Shown here: positions 45,375 to 57,715 of the stretch, one piece after another
Layout of the letters: each line of letters begins with the position of its first letter
Numbering within the stretch: position 1 is the first letter of the stretch
Assembly: GCF_000149955.1 (NCBI RefSeq)
Contig: NC_030987.1
Span: 1,272,003-1,336,002, forward strand
DNA from: Fusarium oxysporum f. sp. lycopersici 4287
Taxonomy: Eukaryota > Ascomycota > Sordariomycetes > Hypocreales > Nectriaceae
DNA: 64,000 bases
Direction: 5' to 3'
Made by a program: the position numbers and the translations under genes
The notes under the pieces: model-generated
What the model saw: the letters and a program-made list of their open reading frames with translations, nothing else
What the model was told of the DNA's origin: nothing
Database searches by the model: none

Positions 45375-46480
45375 ATGGGTGATAAAAACGAAACATGGAC
45401 ACCAAACTACGACAACTGCGATAAAGTTTCGGATCGTTGCCCTGTCGAATACACCATCTACCAAGACTATCTCTCTGAACCAGCTTCAGGGTTCTTCGCG
45501 ATCGCTTTTGCACTCCTCTTCCTCGCACAGATATTCCAGGGGTTCCGGGCTAAGACGTGGTCGTACATGATATGGTTGGGCATCGGAACAGTCTTTGAAG
45601 TCGCGGGCCATGTTGGACGCTTCGGGCTGGGAAGAAATCCATGGCAGCAGAACGTCTTCATCGTGCAGTACCTTACACTCTTACTAGCTCCTACTCTCGT
45701 CGCTGCTGCTATATCAGTGACGTTCAAGCATCTCGTTGTTTGGTACGGGGCAAGATGGTCTCTTCTCAAGCCCAGACTTTATCCTCTAGTTTTTGTCGGT
45801 ACAGACTTTATCTCGATTTTCATCCAAATTATCGGAGGTGGCCTCACAGCTATGCAAAGTATGGGCAAGGGATCAGAGACGACACAGAAACTTGGTGAGG
45901 CTCTTGTTATTGGTGGTGTCGCCTTTCAAGTTGCCAACATGTTGTGCTGTGGTGGGCTCATGCTTCTCTACGCTCGGCGCCGAAAGCAGGCAATGAAACA
46001 ACGAGACCCGTTGATGGGAAACGCGACTGATATGTACACAACCGGCATGCCAACTCGTGGGAGAGTTCCTGTTGCTCGAGAGGAGGCTACGCTAAAGGAG
46101 GCAAAAAGAGTCAAGAGGTTTGTCTATGCCCTGGGTATTGCTTATACCTGTATCATCATCCGATGTGCCTACCGGTAAGATTCCATTGACACTCCTTTCC
46201 CTACACTGGCTAATTAGCACTTAGTATCGCCGAAACTGTCCCAGATATTGGAGTAGATGTTCTCCGAAACGAAACACTATTCATCGTGTTCGACGCAACA
46301 ATGATGTTGATTTCTATCGGCGCTGTGACTATCCTCCATCCTTGCTTCTTCTTCCCTTATCTTGGCCTGAGAAAGACACAGAAGAATCAAAGCAAGGTCT
46401 ATGAGGGTTATAGAATGGAGAGCAGTTCGGCTTTGGTTGGGCAGCAGCAGCACCCGCAGCAGCAGCAAGGTTATGCTTGA
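45375..46480 (+). CDS. RTA1-like seven-helix membrane protein (second copy)
   Basis: Predicted 351 aa from exons 45375-46174 and 46225-46480; the 50-nt intron (GTAAGA...TTAG) interrupts the RxAYRIAE block, a family landmark that the join restores. Seven hydrophobic segments are seen, starting at SGFFAIAFALLFLAQIF, with EVAGHVGRF and QYLTLLLAPTLVAA as RTA1/RSB1 consensus blocks. The loop before helix 6 is long and basic. The last helix, ISIGAVTILHPCFFF, is followed by a Gln-rich tail. Compared with the copy at 6042-7158, this one matches the RTA1/RSB1 family more closely. Expected role: plasma-membrane lipid handling or stress resistance, unproven here. Confidence 0.92.
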
Positions 46481-47177
46481 GGTTGGCTTTTCGGTGTTGC
46501 GAACGAGTTTAGAGCCGAGTTCTGAATTACAAGTGTCTTAAATGAGTTTGTGGTATATGGCGCATTTTATAGAATTCTAGAAGCTCCAAGGTTTTCAATT
46601 TGATTCATACAGAACAGACAACATCATACTGCTCGCCATAAATCTTAATATGGCGCTCCGTTCTCCGAGTACTGACTTCAGCCCCTCCAAAATTAGGAAA
46701 GGCCTTCAAATTCGGAGACCAAGGCATCCGATTGATCTTGCAGCCGTTATCAAATTAGAAACTATTTGACCATCGAATTTGACTATTTTATAAGAATATT
46801 ACGTTAGCGCCTTCCTATAGAATAGTAGCCCGAGCCCTTTGCATTAGCTCAAACTCTGGAATGGTCGTATTCTGCTTATCCATGTGACTCGGATTGATAA
46901 ACCACCACCGGATAATGCAGCCGATGTATCATTTGATGTCAGCCATCTTTTCCCATGGCCGATATCGCCTACGTCCCGCGCCCTACAAGAACAATAATAA
47001 CAGAAAACGAATAGAGATAATTCAATAAGCACTATCAAGGTTCGAAAGGCACAGTGTAACGTTTAATAGAAGGCGCACTTAGTTGGTTGTTGTATAAATA
47101 TCGAATACTCTCTCCAAACATTGTTTTTGGTTCCCTTCTTCTCACTGCAAAATCAACTTCAAGGAATCTACTGCTCA
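46481..47177. other. Intergenic between RTA1-like and MFS genes
   Basis: 697 bp without a supportable gene. A TATA box of the MFS gene lies at its right end. Confidence 0.6.
47093..47100 (+). promoter_or_regulatory. TATA box of MFS gene
   Basis: TATAAATA lies 78-85 bp upstream of the ATG at 47178. Confidence 0.5.
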
Positions 47178-48637
47178 ATGTCACAGACCTCACTCGAACT
47201 CGTTACTCCTAATGGAAATGTGTCAGAGGACGCAGTCCAGTTACAGAACCTCGATCAACGCTTCGAGTCTCGAGCCAGCGATGCCCAGTTCTCACTGCCT
47301 CCTGTTGATGGCGGGAGAAAAGCATATCTATTCTTAGCAGCTTGTTGGGTTGTTGAAGCAGTGACATTTGGTAATCTTCCTCGTCTATATAAGGTTTACA
47401 AATTTGAGCTGACAAAAAGATTAGGCTTCGGATTCTCATTTGGCGTCTTTCAGGAATACTACAGTCACCATGAGCCTTTCGCGGGTTCAAATAGCATCGC
47501 CGCTATTGGAACCACAACAACTGTAAGATACTTGCCCACTTTATCCCCCCTGGCTCTAACATGATCCAGGGTATGCTATACCTCGGAGCACCCTTCGTTG
47601 TCATTATATGCCGCTTCTACCCTCGTCAAGCCCGCTGGTTCACATACGCAGGCCTCTTCGTCACATCAATAGCCATGGTCATGAGTTCCTTTTGCACAAC
47701 TGTTCCTCAACTCATAGCAACACAAGGAGTACTCTTTGGAATCGGAGGCTGCTTCGCTTACTGTCCTTGCACTCTCTATATCGACGAGTGGTTCGTTCGT
47801 CGTAAGGGCTTTGCTTATGGAATTGTCTGGAGTGCTGCTGGAGCTGGAGGTGCTGTACTTCCTCTAATTCTCGAAACGCTCCTCAAGAGCTATGGCTTCC
47901 AAACCACTGTCAGAATATGTGCGGGCATCCTATTTGGAACTGCAGCTCCGATTGCATATTTCATCAAGCCTAGACTACCACTTTCGGCCACTATCCACAG
48001 GAAGCCTCTCAATATGCGGTTCGTCACATCCAGAGTGTTTCTTCTGCATCAACTTGTCAATGTCGTTGAGGCAACAGGCTACTTCCTCCCTACGATCTAC
48101 CTGCCCACTTATGCTCGAACAACCTTTGGCACCTCAACTATCCTCTCGGCTTTGACAGTTATTCTGGTCAATATTGCTACGACAATCGGTCTGATGGTTA
48201 TGGGATCGCTCAGCGATAAGCTTGCAGTTACGACATGCATGCTCATATCGGCAGTAGGCGTGGGTATTTCAGTCCTACTTGTCTGGGGACTTACAGCATC
48301 TCTCCCTGTCCTGTACGTTTTCTGCGTCATGTACGGTCTCTTCGCAGGATCTTGGGCCTCGATCTGGCCAGGAATTATGAGAGAAGTGACGCAGAAATTT
48401 CAGGATGAAAACGAGCACATTGACCCCGTGATGGTGCATGGACACCTCTGCGTGGGTAGAGGAGTTGGAAACATCATCTCCGGACCATTGAGTGGTTCTC
48501 TCATTCGAGGTCAACCATGGCAGGGAAGGGTTATTGGGGGTTATGGAAGTGGATATGGCATTCTGATTTTGTACACTGGCCTCACGGGCTTGGTGAGCGG
48601 TATGAATTTTTTGTGGCGATACGTGAATGTTTTGTAA
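47178..48637 (+). CDS. MFS transporter, monocarboxylate-porter-like
   Basis: Predicted 452 aa from exons 47178-47370, 47425-47522 and 47570-48637; introns are 54 and 47 nt. The joins restore VEAVTFGFGFSFGVFQEYY, the DUF-free core of MCT-type helix 1. About 12 transmembrane segments follow, split 6+6 by a basic loop (RLPLSATIHRKPLNM). GIGGCFAYCPC and WFVRRKGFAYGI (helix 4 and the following loop) are typical of the fungal MCH/monocarboxylate-permease branch. NMRF begins the second half, whose helices include IATTIGLMVMGSLSDK. The N-terminal tail (about 45 residues) is polar and probably cytosolic. Yeast members (Mch1-5) carry riboflavin or unknown substrates, so no substrate can be named. Confidence 0.9.
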
Positions 48638-49186
48638 GGGATGAACATCTCTGGAAGCTGATGTTTCATCAACATACAAGGTATTGGCAGCGATATCTGG
48701 TTTCGAGCGTATCAGGCTAAAAGTGATTTGTAAGGCAACCTAGTTCTTAATCTGAGACACATACCAGCCTTGAACGTCAAGAAGCAGTGCTTAGTATTGA
48801 TCAGAAACTTTAGAGCTATGAAGAATATCATCGTTATGTGAAGTTGTCGGGCCCTATATAATAATTGCCTTTCATATCAACAGCCTTAGCGGCGGTTCAA
48901 GTATTCACACCCGACAAGATTCATTGGAATAAGGACAAGTTTCGAATTGATGCTAGACGCCCAAAGGGTTATGAAGAAAGAGTAGAAAGTTGGAACGCTG
49001 TATTTTATGAAGCTTCCCTTATACTAATTACAGACGTAACAAGTTGACTATCATGCTATGGATCTTCCTCCATAACGTTCATTCACCCAAGCGCTTTCCC
49101 TTTAATGTGATAGACTGTTTGCTAGCGCTGGTAGACGATACGTGTATTGCCCCTACTGACTGCTTCAATTTGTTTAGTGATTGTGT
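48638..49186. other. Intergenic between convergent genes
   Basis: 549 bp without a supportable gene. Confidence 0.6.
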
Positions 49187-50176
49187 TTAATCGGCGGAAA
49201 TTTCTCCCGGCGGCAGCCCAGGCAATACGCGATAAGAGTATTGGTGAATACGAGCTGTCGCCGACTGTGGTTCCATAACTACCCCGTTCCAGAGATCGAG
49301 AGGAATTATACTCTCTTTGGGTACGAGAACACTTTTTTCAATCTTCAGACTCATCATGATCAGAGTCCATATCGCCAAATTAGCTGTCAATGTGTCCTCC
49401 CCCTCTGTGTCGCATGGAATAGCCTTCTAGTACACTCCCATACCCCCGGTTTCCGTCTTGAAGAATTGCAGGACGACAATATCTTTATCCCCCAAGATGA
49501 ACGAGAAACAAGTATTGGTCTTTTTTGCACAGGCAGCCAATTGTTCGATAGGACCAAGCTTGGGTTGTTTGTCACGATTTGCGGTGACGAGGGAGCCTGA
49601 CTCCCATGTGCATGAGGGTACGGTGAGGCTAGTAGCAAGAAAGGGGTGCCAGCTGTTTTGGTTTGGGTCATAGAAGACTTGAACGTGGTCCTCGTCGCCG
49701 AAATCCAACCTCTGAGCGTGTTTAGGGAGTCCCTCACTCAATTCTCTCGCTTCAGCGCATGCCAGATTCGTATCTGTACCGAGCCTAGGACGGAGGATGT
49801 ATTTGCCCAAGCTGATGGCTGAACTAATTGCGGTGGGTATGTGGAACGACTTGTAACATATCTGTACCATCATGCAATGATTCTCGCAGTCGATCTCTAG
49901 CACCTCATCCGGTGGTTTGCTGCTTACAGCCTGTTCTAGAACATCGCCGTATGCATTCACAATGTTGTTAAATGTGAATTTGGACCATGGAAGAATCTTG
50001 GACTTGTCCATCGGAGCTCTTTCGCAGGCATCGCCAGCTAAGCTTCGGAAATTTGGGGAGAGCTTGATGACGGGTCTTCTCTTCCCCAGGAGGGAGCCAA
50101 TTTTGGGATGGTTCGGCAGTTGGTTCATGTTGGGCTTTGGAAGCCGAAGGATCTGGTTTTTGACGAGTGAAAACAA
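49187..50176 (-). pseudogene. PD-(D/E)XK-like fungal protein, ORF split by one in-frame TAG
   Basis: The frame runs from ATG 50176 to a TAG at 49429-49427 (249 aa), then stays open in the same frame for 79 more codons to 49187. Both parts look like one protein of a large fungal family that I recall as PD-(D/E)XK-nuclease-like: IEQLAACAKKTNTCFSFILGDKD and IVVLQFFK are followed, beyond the TAG, by KAIPCDTEGED and LTANLAIWTLIMMSL, the usual next block. The position of the stop corresponds to a Trp- or Gln-like residue. No intron can remove it (the only GT...AG pair around it is 17 nt apart). It is either a recent null allele, a sequence error, or a read-through case. Function of the family is unknown. 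Confidence 0.7.
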
Positions 50177-50943
50177 TTAGAAATGGTATGGTGATCCCTG
50201 AAAAATTGTGAAGCTGATGATGCTTTTCTCAAGAGTGATGATGATGATGATGATGATGAAGAGAAGAGAAGAGAAGAGAAGAGAAGCAACAGTCAAAGAG
50301 ATCCAAATCACCTTGACTGCCTACCTCGCTGATGCCCAAAACACACTCGCTCCTTCCTTCTCCAGTGCATATACCAAAAGGGATATTTCAACCCGCTGAC
50401 CTTGACTTCCCTGAATAGGCACCCAGTGGTCCTTTTTAAGCAGGCAAGATTCTGAATAACTAGGTACCAAGATTTGAGCTTTTTGGTTATAAGTGCCTCA
50501 GGTAGGTAGTTTGAGAATGGAGGTTTGTAATAATTACATTCATTTATCGAAGTATCTTGGGCCTGACGGAGTTTTATGACATGAATTTTGGACAACCACT
50601 TTGTTAGACATGGTCTGTGCTGGTAGATTCTAGATAAGGTAGGTATTTATTGGCTTGAAATTGCTCATATCTTTATATATACAAACACTCATGATCAAGC
50701 TTTGTTATGCCACTAGATAAGCATTCTAGGATGGCGCTTCTCAAGTTGTATTGATATGGGTTGCTTCGTATCTCCCGAGATCTTATCAAACCCCGCGCCG
50801 GGAATACTTGCCAACTCTATTTGCACCACCTGCCACATGACGATGGCACTATCAATGAACCCCTCACGTTTCATAATCCTCAGTATTTCTGCACCGACTC
50901 CTATGTCTACGCTTGTCCATCGTCAATATCGCAAGAGAAGAAC
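50177..50943. other. Intergenic, divergent; P450 leader with small upstream ORFs
   Basis: 767 bp between a minus-strand ORF and the P450 gene. It holds a (TGA)8 and (AGAGA)n microsatellite and a TATATATA element near 50673. Two upstream ATGs lie before the P450 start: an 8-codon frame at 50731-50754 and a 78-codon frame from 50756 that overlaps the P450 ATG. Confidence 0.6.
50236..50286. repeat. Microsatellite (TGA)8 followed by GAAGA repeats
   Basis: A run of eight TGA triplets at 50236-50259 passes into five GAAGA-type pentamers to 50286. Likely length-polymorphic. Confidence 0.9.
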
Positions 50944-52663
50944 ATGGGCCTTATCTTGGTTACTGCTCTGGGCTTGCTGCCTGTTTTGCTGATATACAGA
51001 TACATCATCTATCCTGTCTTCTTCTCCGCGCTATCTCGTATACCCGCACCGCACTGGACATGCCATATCAGCCCTCTCTGGATATTAGCAGCAAGGAAGT
51101 GGAGGCGAGAGAATACATCACTGTATCGTGCACACCAAAGGCTTGGTCCAGTGATTAGAATTGGTCCAAATGAAGTGAGTGTCGACGGTCTAGAAGGCAT
51201 GCGAACCATATATCAAGGGGGGTTTGAGAAAGGTCACTGGTACAGCGTCTTTGATAATTATGGGTAAGAATTTCAACTTGTGATACTAAACTATGAGGCA
51301 GTGGAATTAATATGGCTGTAGGGTTCCAAACATGTTTGCCACTGGCAATTCAAAGCATCACTCCCTAAGAAAGAGGATGATTTCGAACGTCTACTCCAAA
51401 TCGTACATACAATCATCTCAAGTGAGTAAATTGCAAATGGCCGAGATACTCGTCAACCGCCTCTTGCCCGCACTTGACGGGTCTCTTGAATATTCCCGCA
51501 AGTCGATATCTACAGATTACAATGATGTCGAAGTATTCGGTCTTTATCTAGCAACGGCCATGGATCTTATCACTGCCTACATATTTGGTCTCTCTAACGC
51601 TACAAACTTCATTGCCGACGAGCCTTATCGCCGTGACTGGCAGGACATGTATCTTGCACGGGCCAACTACCCTTTCTGGACACAAGAAGTTCCAAAATTG
51701 ACAAACTTTTGCAAAAGATGGATTCCGTGGCTCAAGCTCTATCCACAGTGGGTTGATCAGTCCAACAAGAAACTCTCCGATTGGAACTGGGAACTCTGCG
51801 AGAATGTCCGGAAGACGTCCAAGGTGAAAAGAAGCCCCGGTAACAGTCAAGACATTAAATTCTCGGACGAGCCAGTAGTCTACAACTCACTGCTTGCTGG
51901 GATAGATCGCGAGTTCAAGACCAATGGAGAAAAGAGCATCCTATACAGCACGAGCATTCTTCAACGAGATCGAGCCATTGCGTCTGAGGTTATGGATCAT
52001 TCTCTGGCTGGACAGGAGACTGCTGGAATTGCCCTCACTTATGCAACATGGCATATTTCAAAGTCTCCAGAACTTCAACGACAGCTTCATGCTGAGGTCC
52101 AGTCTCTTAAGCCGTCTTTGATGACTGACCCAAAAGCTGCATCTGTTATCACGAACACGTCGGCTTTGCCAGATCCTAAGGAAGTCGATTCCCTACCACT
52201 CTTACACGCTATTGTCACAGAGACACTGCGTCTCCACGCGCCTATTCCAGGACCTCAACCACGCCAGACACCTAAAAATGGATGTAGCATAGGAGGGTAT
52301 TATATTCCCGGCGACGTGAGGATCGCATCACTGGCGTATACACTACACCGGGACAAAGAAGTATTCCCCGAACCTGGGGAGTGGAACCCGGAGCGTTGGG
52401 TGGAAGAGAAAACCCGGAAATCGCCAGAGGATGAAGTGAAGCATCGCGAGATGCAGAGAGTTTTCTGGGCTTTTGGAAGCGGTGGACGGATGTGTGTCGG
52501 CTCCAACTTTGCCATGAATGAGATGAAGTTTATTTTGGCGTTCATCTATGCCAACTTTGAGACGTCCATTGTAGATGATGAAGGTATCGAGCAGGAAGAT
52601 GCTTATACGGCGAGACCAATTGGCGAGAAGCTGGTCATCAGATTTACTCCTTTGAAGACATGA
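50944..52663 (+). CDS. Cytochrome P450 monooxygenase
   Basis: Predicted 553 aa from exons 50944-51263 and 51322-52663; the 58-nt intron (GTAAGA...GTAG) joins DNYG to GVPNMF in frame. The protein starts MGLILVTALGLLPVLLIYRY, an ER membrane anchor, then the proline-rich hinge. The core motifs are intact: I-helix AGQETAG, K-helix ETLR, PERW, and heme-binding FGSGGRMCVG with C498 as the iron ligand. It oxidises an unknown substrate with NADPH-P450 reductase. The layout and PRQTPKNG-type region suggest a fungal-specific clan related to secondary metabolism or detoxification, but no backbone synthase lies within this window. Upstream ORFs may limit its translation. Confidence 0.92.
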
Positions 52664-53342
52664 GACGGATGACGAATTTGGACAATCATTTATCTCGCTA
52701 TATATTTACTTTTGTCGGTCTGTACCTTTTCCCTTTTCTTTTCGACAGGTCGTCCCGCGCTAAGCTCGAGCAATACTTGAACGGCCGCTAAGGCTGTTGA
52801 AAGCAGAGATTACATTAAGCAGGCTTGATGACTTGACGTTCACGATGACTTGATATCATGAGTGCTTGGCTTCGGAAGGTTCTAATCAACACTAAGTGCT
52901 GCTTCTTGACTTTCAAGGCCGGCATGTGCCTCGGCTACCTGTTTGCAAGGATGGAATATACAGGACAACTGAGTTACCTTGAATGACACTCGACTTCCAG
53001 GGCCAAAACGTCTCTCTCTTTGTGTAACTTTATATCTTTAAGTCTCAGAACCCGCCTTGACGGTATGGTGCAAACCTAACATGTCAGTACATAGTCTTGC
53101 AAAAGTGCAGTTCACCAAAATAGGAATGGATTTGCAGCAATAGTTGTGTAAGATTCCACCAATCGCTGCATCACCGCAATTTTACCAACAAGGCAATTCG
53201 GTTCCAGCTTCGTGACTCGAATGCTGTCATTGGAGGATATTTGAAACCCCATGTAATTTCTACTAGGGGTTGTTGTACATAAATGATGATAGACCCGGTG
53301 CACCTGAAGCACGTCAACTTAAGATTCTTATACTCAAGCAAC
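52664..53342. other. Intergenic between P450 and pectate lyase genes
   Basis: 679 bp without a supportable gene. Confidence 0.6.
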
Positions 53343-54782
53343 ATGAAATTTTCCTTGCTGCTCGCTTTGACGGCCAGTTCCGTGGCGCAAGCAGCCCAAC
53401 TTGCATTCCCTGGAGCTGAGGGCTTTGGTAGGTATGCAGTTGGTGGTCGTCAAGGTGAGGTATACAAAGTGACAAACCTCAAGTACGCTGATGATTCTTT
53501 CCCTGTTTATATGAAGTGTCTAATGAAATCGAACAGTGACTCTGGAACGGGCTCGCTTCGAGACGCAGTATCGAAGCCCAACAGGATAGTTGTCTTTGAC
53601 GTCGGTGGAGTTATCAAGATCTCTGAACGCATCGTCGTGTCTAAGAACATCTACATCGCTGGCCAAACTGCTCCCGGTGGTGTGAGTATCTAGAACCTCT
53701 ATGGTTACACTAACTAAACCATCTACAGGGGATCGTCGTCTACGGCAATGGTTGGTCTCTCTCCAACGCCAATGACTCCATTGTGCGATACATCACCATC
53801 CGTATGGGCAAAGGCGGAACATCAGGTAAAGACGCCATCGGTGTTGCCGACGGTAAAAACATCATCTTTGACCACGTCAGCGTCTCGTGGGGCCGCGACG
53901 AGACTTTCTCTATCAATGGAGACGTCACGAATGTTACTATTCAGAATACCATCATTGCTCAAGGTCTTGTTTCACACTCTTGTGGTGGCTTGATGCAGAC
54001 AGATGGTGGAGTTAGCTTGTTCCGCAATCTGTATATTGATAACAAGACTCGTAACCCCAAGGTCAAGGGTGTCAACGACTTTCAGAACAATGTGAGTAAT
54101 CCTGATGATACTTCTGGATGATTTTCTTACTGTCAGACAGGTCGTGTATAACTGGGGAGGTGGTGGCGGTTACATTGCTGGAGATAGTCAAGCTGACAGC
54201 TATGCTAACATCATCAACAACTATTTCATCTCTGGTCCGGATACTACTGTCACAGCCTTTACTCGAGGAAACAGTTTCTTCCATGCTTGTAAGCCATTTT
54301 CCCTCTCGGATGATTGTGTTGCTGACCATGTTTCAGACGTCAAGGACAACTTCTACGACTCCAACCGCAACGGCAAGCTTGATGGCGCTGCTCTTTGCGA
54401 GAAAGCCAGTTGCTACTCTGACATTGATTTTGTCAAGACTCCATACAACTATCCGGCTCCTACAGCCCTCACGCCCCAGGCAGCCGTCGAACTAGTCCTC
54501 AAAGGTGTTGGAAACTCGCTGCATAGGGATACTGTTGATACTGCCCTTATCGACCAGGTCAAATCTTATGGAACCAAGGGAGGGCAGATCTCTGATGAGA
54601 AGGAGTTTGGTGGCGTTGGAGAGATTGCAAATGGTGCTGCCCTCAAAGATTCAGATGGTGATGGTATTCCTGATGAGTGGGAAACGAAGAATGGTCTTAA
54701 TCCCAATGACGCTTCGGATGGTATGAAGGTTGCATCAAATGGGTATGCTAACCTGGAGAACTATGTGAACTCCCTTGTTTGA
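53343..54782 (+). CDS. Secreted pectate lyase-like protein (parallel beta-helix)
   Basis: Predicted 413 aa from exons 53343-53482, 53537-53681, 53729-54091, 54141-54288 and 54337-54782. A signal peptide (MKFSLLLALTASSVAQA) is clear, and the mature protein starts near AQLAFPGAEGFG. VTNLNDSGTGSLRDAV forms only after removal of intron 1. IYIAGQTAPGGGIVVYGNG and FDHVSVSWGRDETFS are beta-helix landmarks of pectate lyases that cleave polygalacturonate by beta-elimination with Ca2+; the RNPKVKG segment fits the catalytic-basic strand. A calcium-type repeat, DSDGDGIPDEWE, lies near the C-terminus. The CAZy family (PL1 is my first guess) is not settled. It sits just upstream of a secreted GH16 gene, so a wall-degrading context is likely. 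Confidence 0.9.
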
Positions 54783-55366
54783 TTACATTTCCTTCTGTTT
54801 TCACAGCTCATAAGGAATTCGTAACCAACTCTTCTTGATTTCATAAACATTTTATGTGGTCAATGCCACAGCCTTGATATAATCTCAGGAGAACAATTGT
54901 CCGATTGTGATGCCAATGTCGCCCTCATGATAATACATACACCCAAGTTTCTATTATAATAACATGACTGAAATTATTCGAAAATCGTTCGCAGCGTAAC
55001 TGAGTTCTGAATTTTGGTTCACATGCGGAGCTATTCAGCCTTTTCTTTCAAGGTTGTCTTCCAAGGAATCAAGCACACCTTTGAATCCTGACAGGCTTTC
55101 CTATATAATTGAATCATCATATTGAGTCTGGCGCCATATGAAGAAATATTGTTGGTGCGTTTAATGTTTATCCATGCGTTTCGTTTCGCGGTGATCGTCA
55201 ATGCAGGTTCTTGTTTCAACATCCCGGAGTTCCCGGTAACGTTCCATTACTCCTGTTTCACGGACATTAAAAAGGGCTGCGGTATAGCAGCTCATCGAGT
55301 ATTTAAAGACATGCTTAAATTCGGATCCTCCGGTTCTCAACATTTCTGCTCTCATCCGCCGAGAAA
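54783..55366. other. Intergenic between pectate lyase and GH16 genes
   Basis: 584 bp without a supportable gene; presumably the GH16 promoter. Confidence 0.6.
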
Positions 55367-56212
55367 ATGCAGTTCAAAAATCTTATCATTGCGCTCCACG
55401 GCGTCGGAGCATCATGTTCTGCTCTGCGACCACCTATTGAAAGACGCGCAACGACAGAAATTCCTTCAGACTCGTTCAACTCCCTCGAAACATACTGGAA
55501 TTACCTGTATCCTTGGGGGGCCACACACAATGGCGGCGCCCGAATGGATGAGGAACACGTCTCCGTCACTGATGGCGTTCTCACTCTAACTGCTGAGCCA
55601 CGAGATGACCAAGAAGATCCCATTCACTATCTTTCTGGAGCAATTCACGCTAAATCAACATTCACTGTTTCTGCTGGTGGTGGTTATGATATCAGTGCTG
55701 AGTTTGTTGCTCCGGTTGACAGAGGAACCTGGCCTGCTTTCTGGCTCAATGCCGCCAGTGGATGGCCTCCTGAGATTGATATTGCAGAGTGGAAAGGCTC
55801 TGGAAAGATTTCTTTCAACACATTCAATACTTCTGATGAGGTTGCCGCACTTGATAGGGATTATCCTAATCCCGAGGAATGGCATTCTGTCCGTGCCGAA
55901 TTGCGTGATGAGAACGGTCATGATGTGAGAGTCAAGTTCTTCCTCGACGGTGTAGAGCAGACTACGCAATATGGAAGGGACTATATTGGAGCAGGTCTTC
56001 GTCTGTAAGTATATCGTTTATGATATGATGAGATGTGCCCTGGCTCATAGCTATACAGGATCGTCAATTATCAGACTGAAGGATCTTCTGGATCACCTGG
56101 TCCCACAACACGTAAGTTTCCCGTCAGTTTGGTATGTCTCTGCCTGTACTGATTCCTACGCATAGCGACAACTTTTCAAGTTCGAAATGTTGAGGTCATC
56201 AGTCTCAACTAG
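55367..56212 (+). CDS. Secreted GH16 beta-glucanase-like hydrolase
   Basis: Predicted 245 aa from exons 55367-56004, 56059-56111 and 56166-56212; introns are 54 and 54 nt. The secretion signal is MQFKNLIIALHGVGASCSA, followed by a dibasic site (IERR). The GH16 active site EIDIAEW places the nucleophile at E136, the assisting D138 and the acid/base E141. WPAFWLN and the beta-jelly-roll spacing are typical. After splicing the end reads IVNYQTEGSS, then TTFQVRNVEVISLN. GH16 includes laminarinases, lichenases and transglycosylases; specificity cannot be chosen by eye. It is 584 bp downstream of the pectate lyase gene on the same strand. Confidence 0.92.
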
Positions 56213-57715
56213 GTTTCTTTCTTTTGATTGAGTAGTTTGGCTCGTGATGTGAAGGTTATTCACCTTCATTCAGTGCAGCTAAGGGCATGGAACGATACGA
56301 ATGAGGGGGGCAACGTCTGTCAGTAGAAGCTCGAGCTTATTCGGAAACTTGCAGAATGATCCGCCGGCAATGTAACCCGTCAACCGATCAAACCCCTCAA
56401 AGGAGCAGAATGCATAAAACAAGTCAAGAAGCACTGCAGGGTGACAGTTCACCTGATGTCTATTTCCTTGGATCATGGCCAATTAAGCGTGGTTCGATGG
56501 CTGCCTTCAAACATTGATTCCACCGTCTCGGGTCAAGATCTACCGAGTTGCATCTCTGCATTGTGTATTCTGATGTGAGGAACTTTTGATTTGCTCGGGC
56601 TGAAGATAGATTTGCCAAGCCAAATTAGCCTGAGTTGGTGAGTGCCGCAGTCGTGCATTGAGTGAATGGGTGTAAGCCCTGACTGCCATGTCCAGGTGTA
56701 ACCCAACCACCTCATCCTTGTGTCTGAGGGCGTGGGGAGCTTATGGCTGCTAAGAGATGGACTTAGTCGGTTCTAACCGTGTAAATGGTTAAATGGGAAG
56801 ACACAGGAGATGGTGAAGCATCGATGAGGAGGTAGAAAAGTGGCTGCTTACTAGCACCCGGCGGAAAATAGGGAATAAAAGAGCAAAGAATGAGACTACG
56901 ACAAACCCCCAATCGCATTTGGGGGAGGATTGTCAAATTTGGATCGCTTCCAGAAGATAAGCCTCATGATCGTGGTACCTTAATTGAAGGCATATAGGTC
57001 AAGCTTAAGACAAGACGAATCGCATATAAGCGCGTATAAGTGGGTGTCGTAGCATTGGGAATTTCTTCACGAATCACGCGATGCTTGTGATCGTCCAGGT
57101 GTGGTACAGTAGCAGCCGAGGAAGACCTGTTCCTGGGTGTCAGCCATCTTGTGATGCAGACGAAGCTTCAAGCTATTTCTGAAGGATTGCTCGAGTCATA
57201 TTTATCCGGATTGACTATAATAAATGACAGAAGTGACGTTTTGGCTGGCGTTCTTGGTATATTCCTGTCTAAAACCGTCGGCCGACGTAGAGAGAAACAG
57301 GGTTCTAGACCAAGATATCTGATGATCACCACCTTCCCCCAGGAAGTACCCCAGATTCCCCACCTCTCTACGAGGAAGAAGCTGAGGAGGAGAAAGGCAT
57401 CTTAGTGGTCAAGCTATTATCCGGACCACTTACGATCGATGTTGACCACTCCATCCCCATCACCAACATCTTTCCCCGCAGGATCTTCCACCAATGGCGG
57501 GGAAGTTCAACTACGAGATAGCTTCACTAACACGGGCCGTCGATCCTATTTCTGCGGCGATGTGAACCGCTTCCCGGCCTCGAGGATCATCTCTGCATGA
57601 GGAGAACTATTGATGATGGACGATATAACATGCCCATATCCGGTGAAGGCCATCATGAGCCTCTCAAACCTCATTGCAAGTAGTCTGCTGCTGGTAAGCG
57701 ACGAATCTGTTCATC
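56213..57715. other. Long intergenic region upstream of MAL-type permease
   Basis: 1,503 bp without a supportable gene. Two CreA-like SYGGRG matches, GTGGGG at 56732-56737 and its reverse CCCCAC at 57358-57363, would fit glucose repression of the sugar permease, but this motif is common by chance. Confidence 0.45.

Noticed and set aside
50944..54782. Secondary-metabolite cluster
   Set aside because: There is a P450 but no PKS, NRPS, terpene or DMAT synthase in the window, so the claim has no support.
57151..57405. 84-aa frame upstream of the sugar permease
   Set aside because: No motifs, and the basic Arg-rich end looks random.
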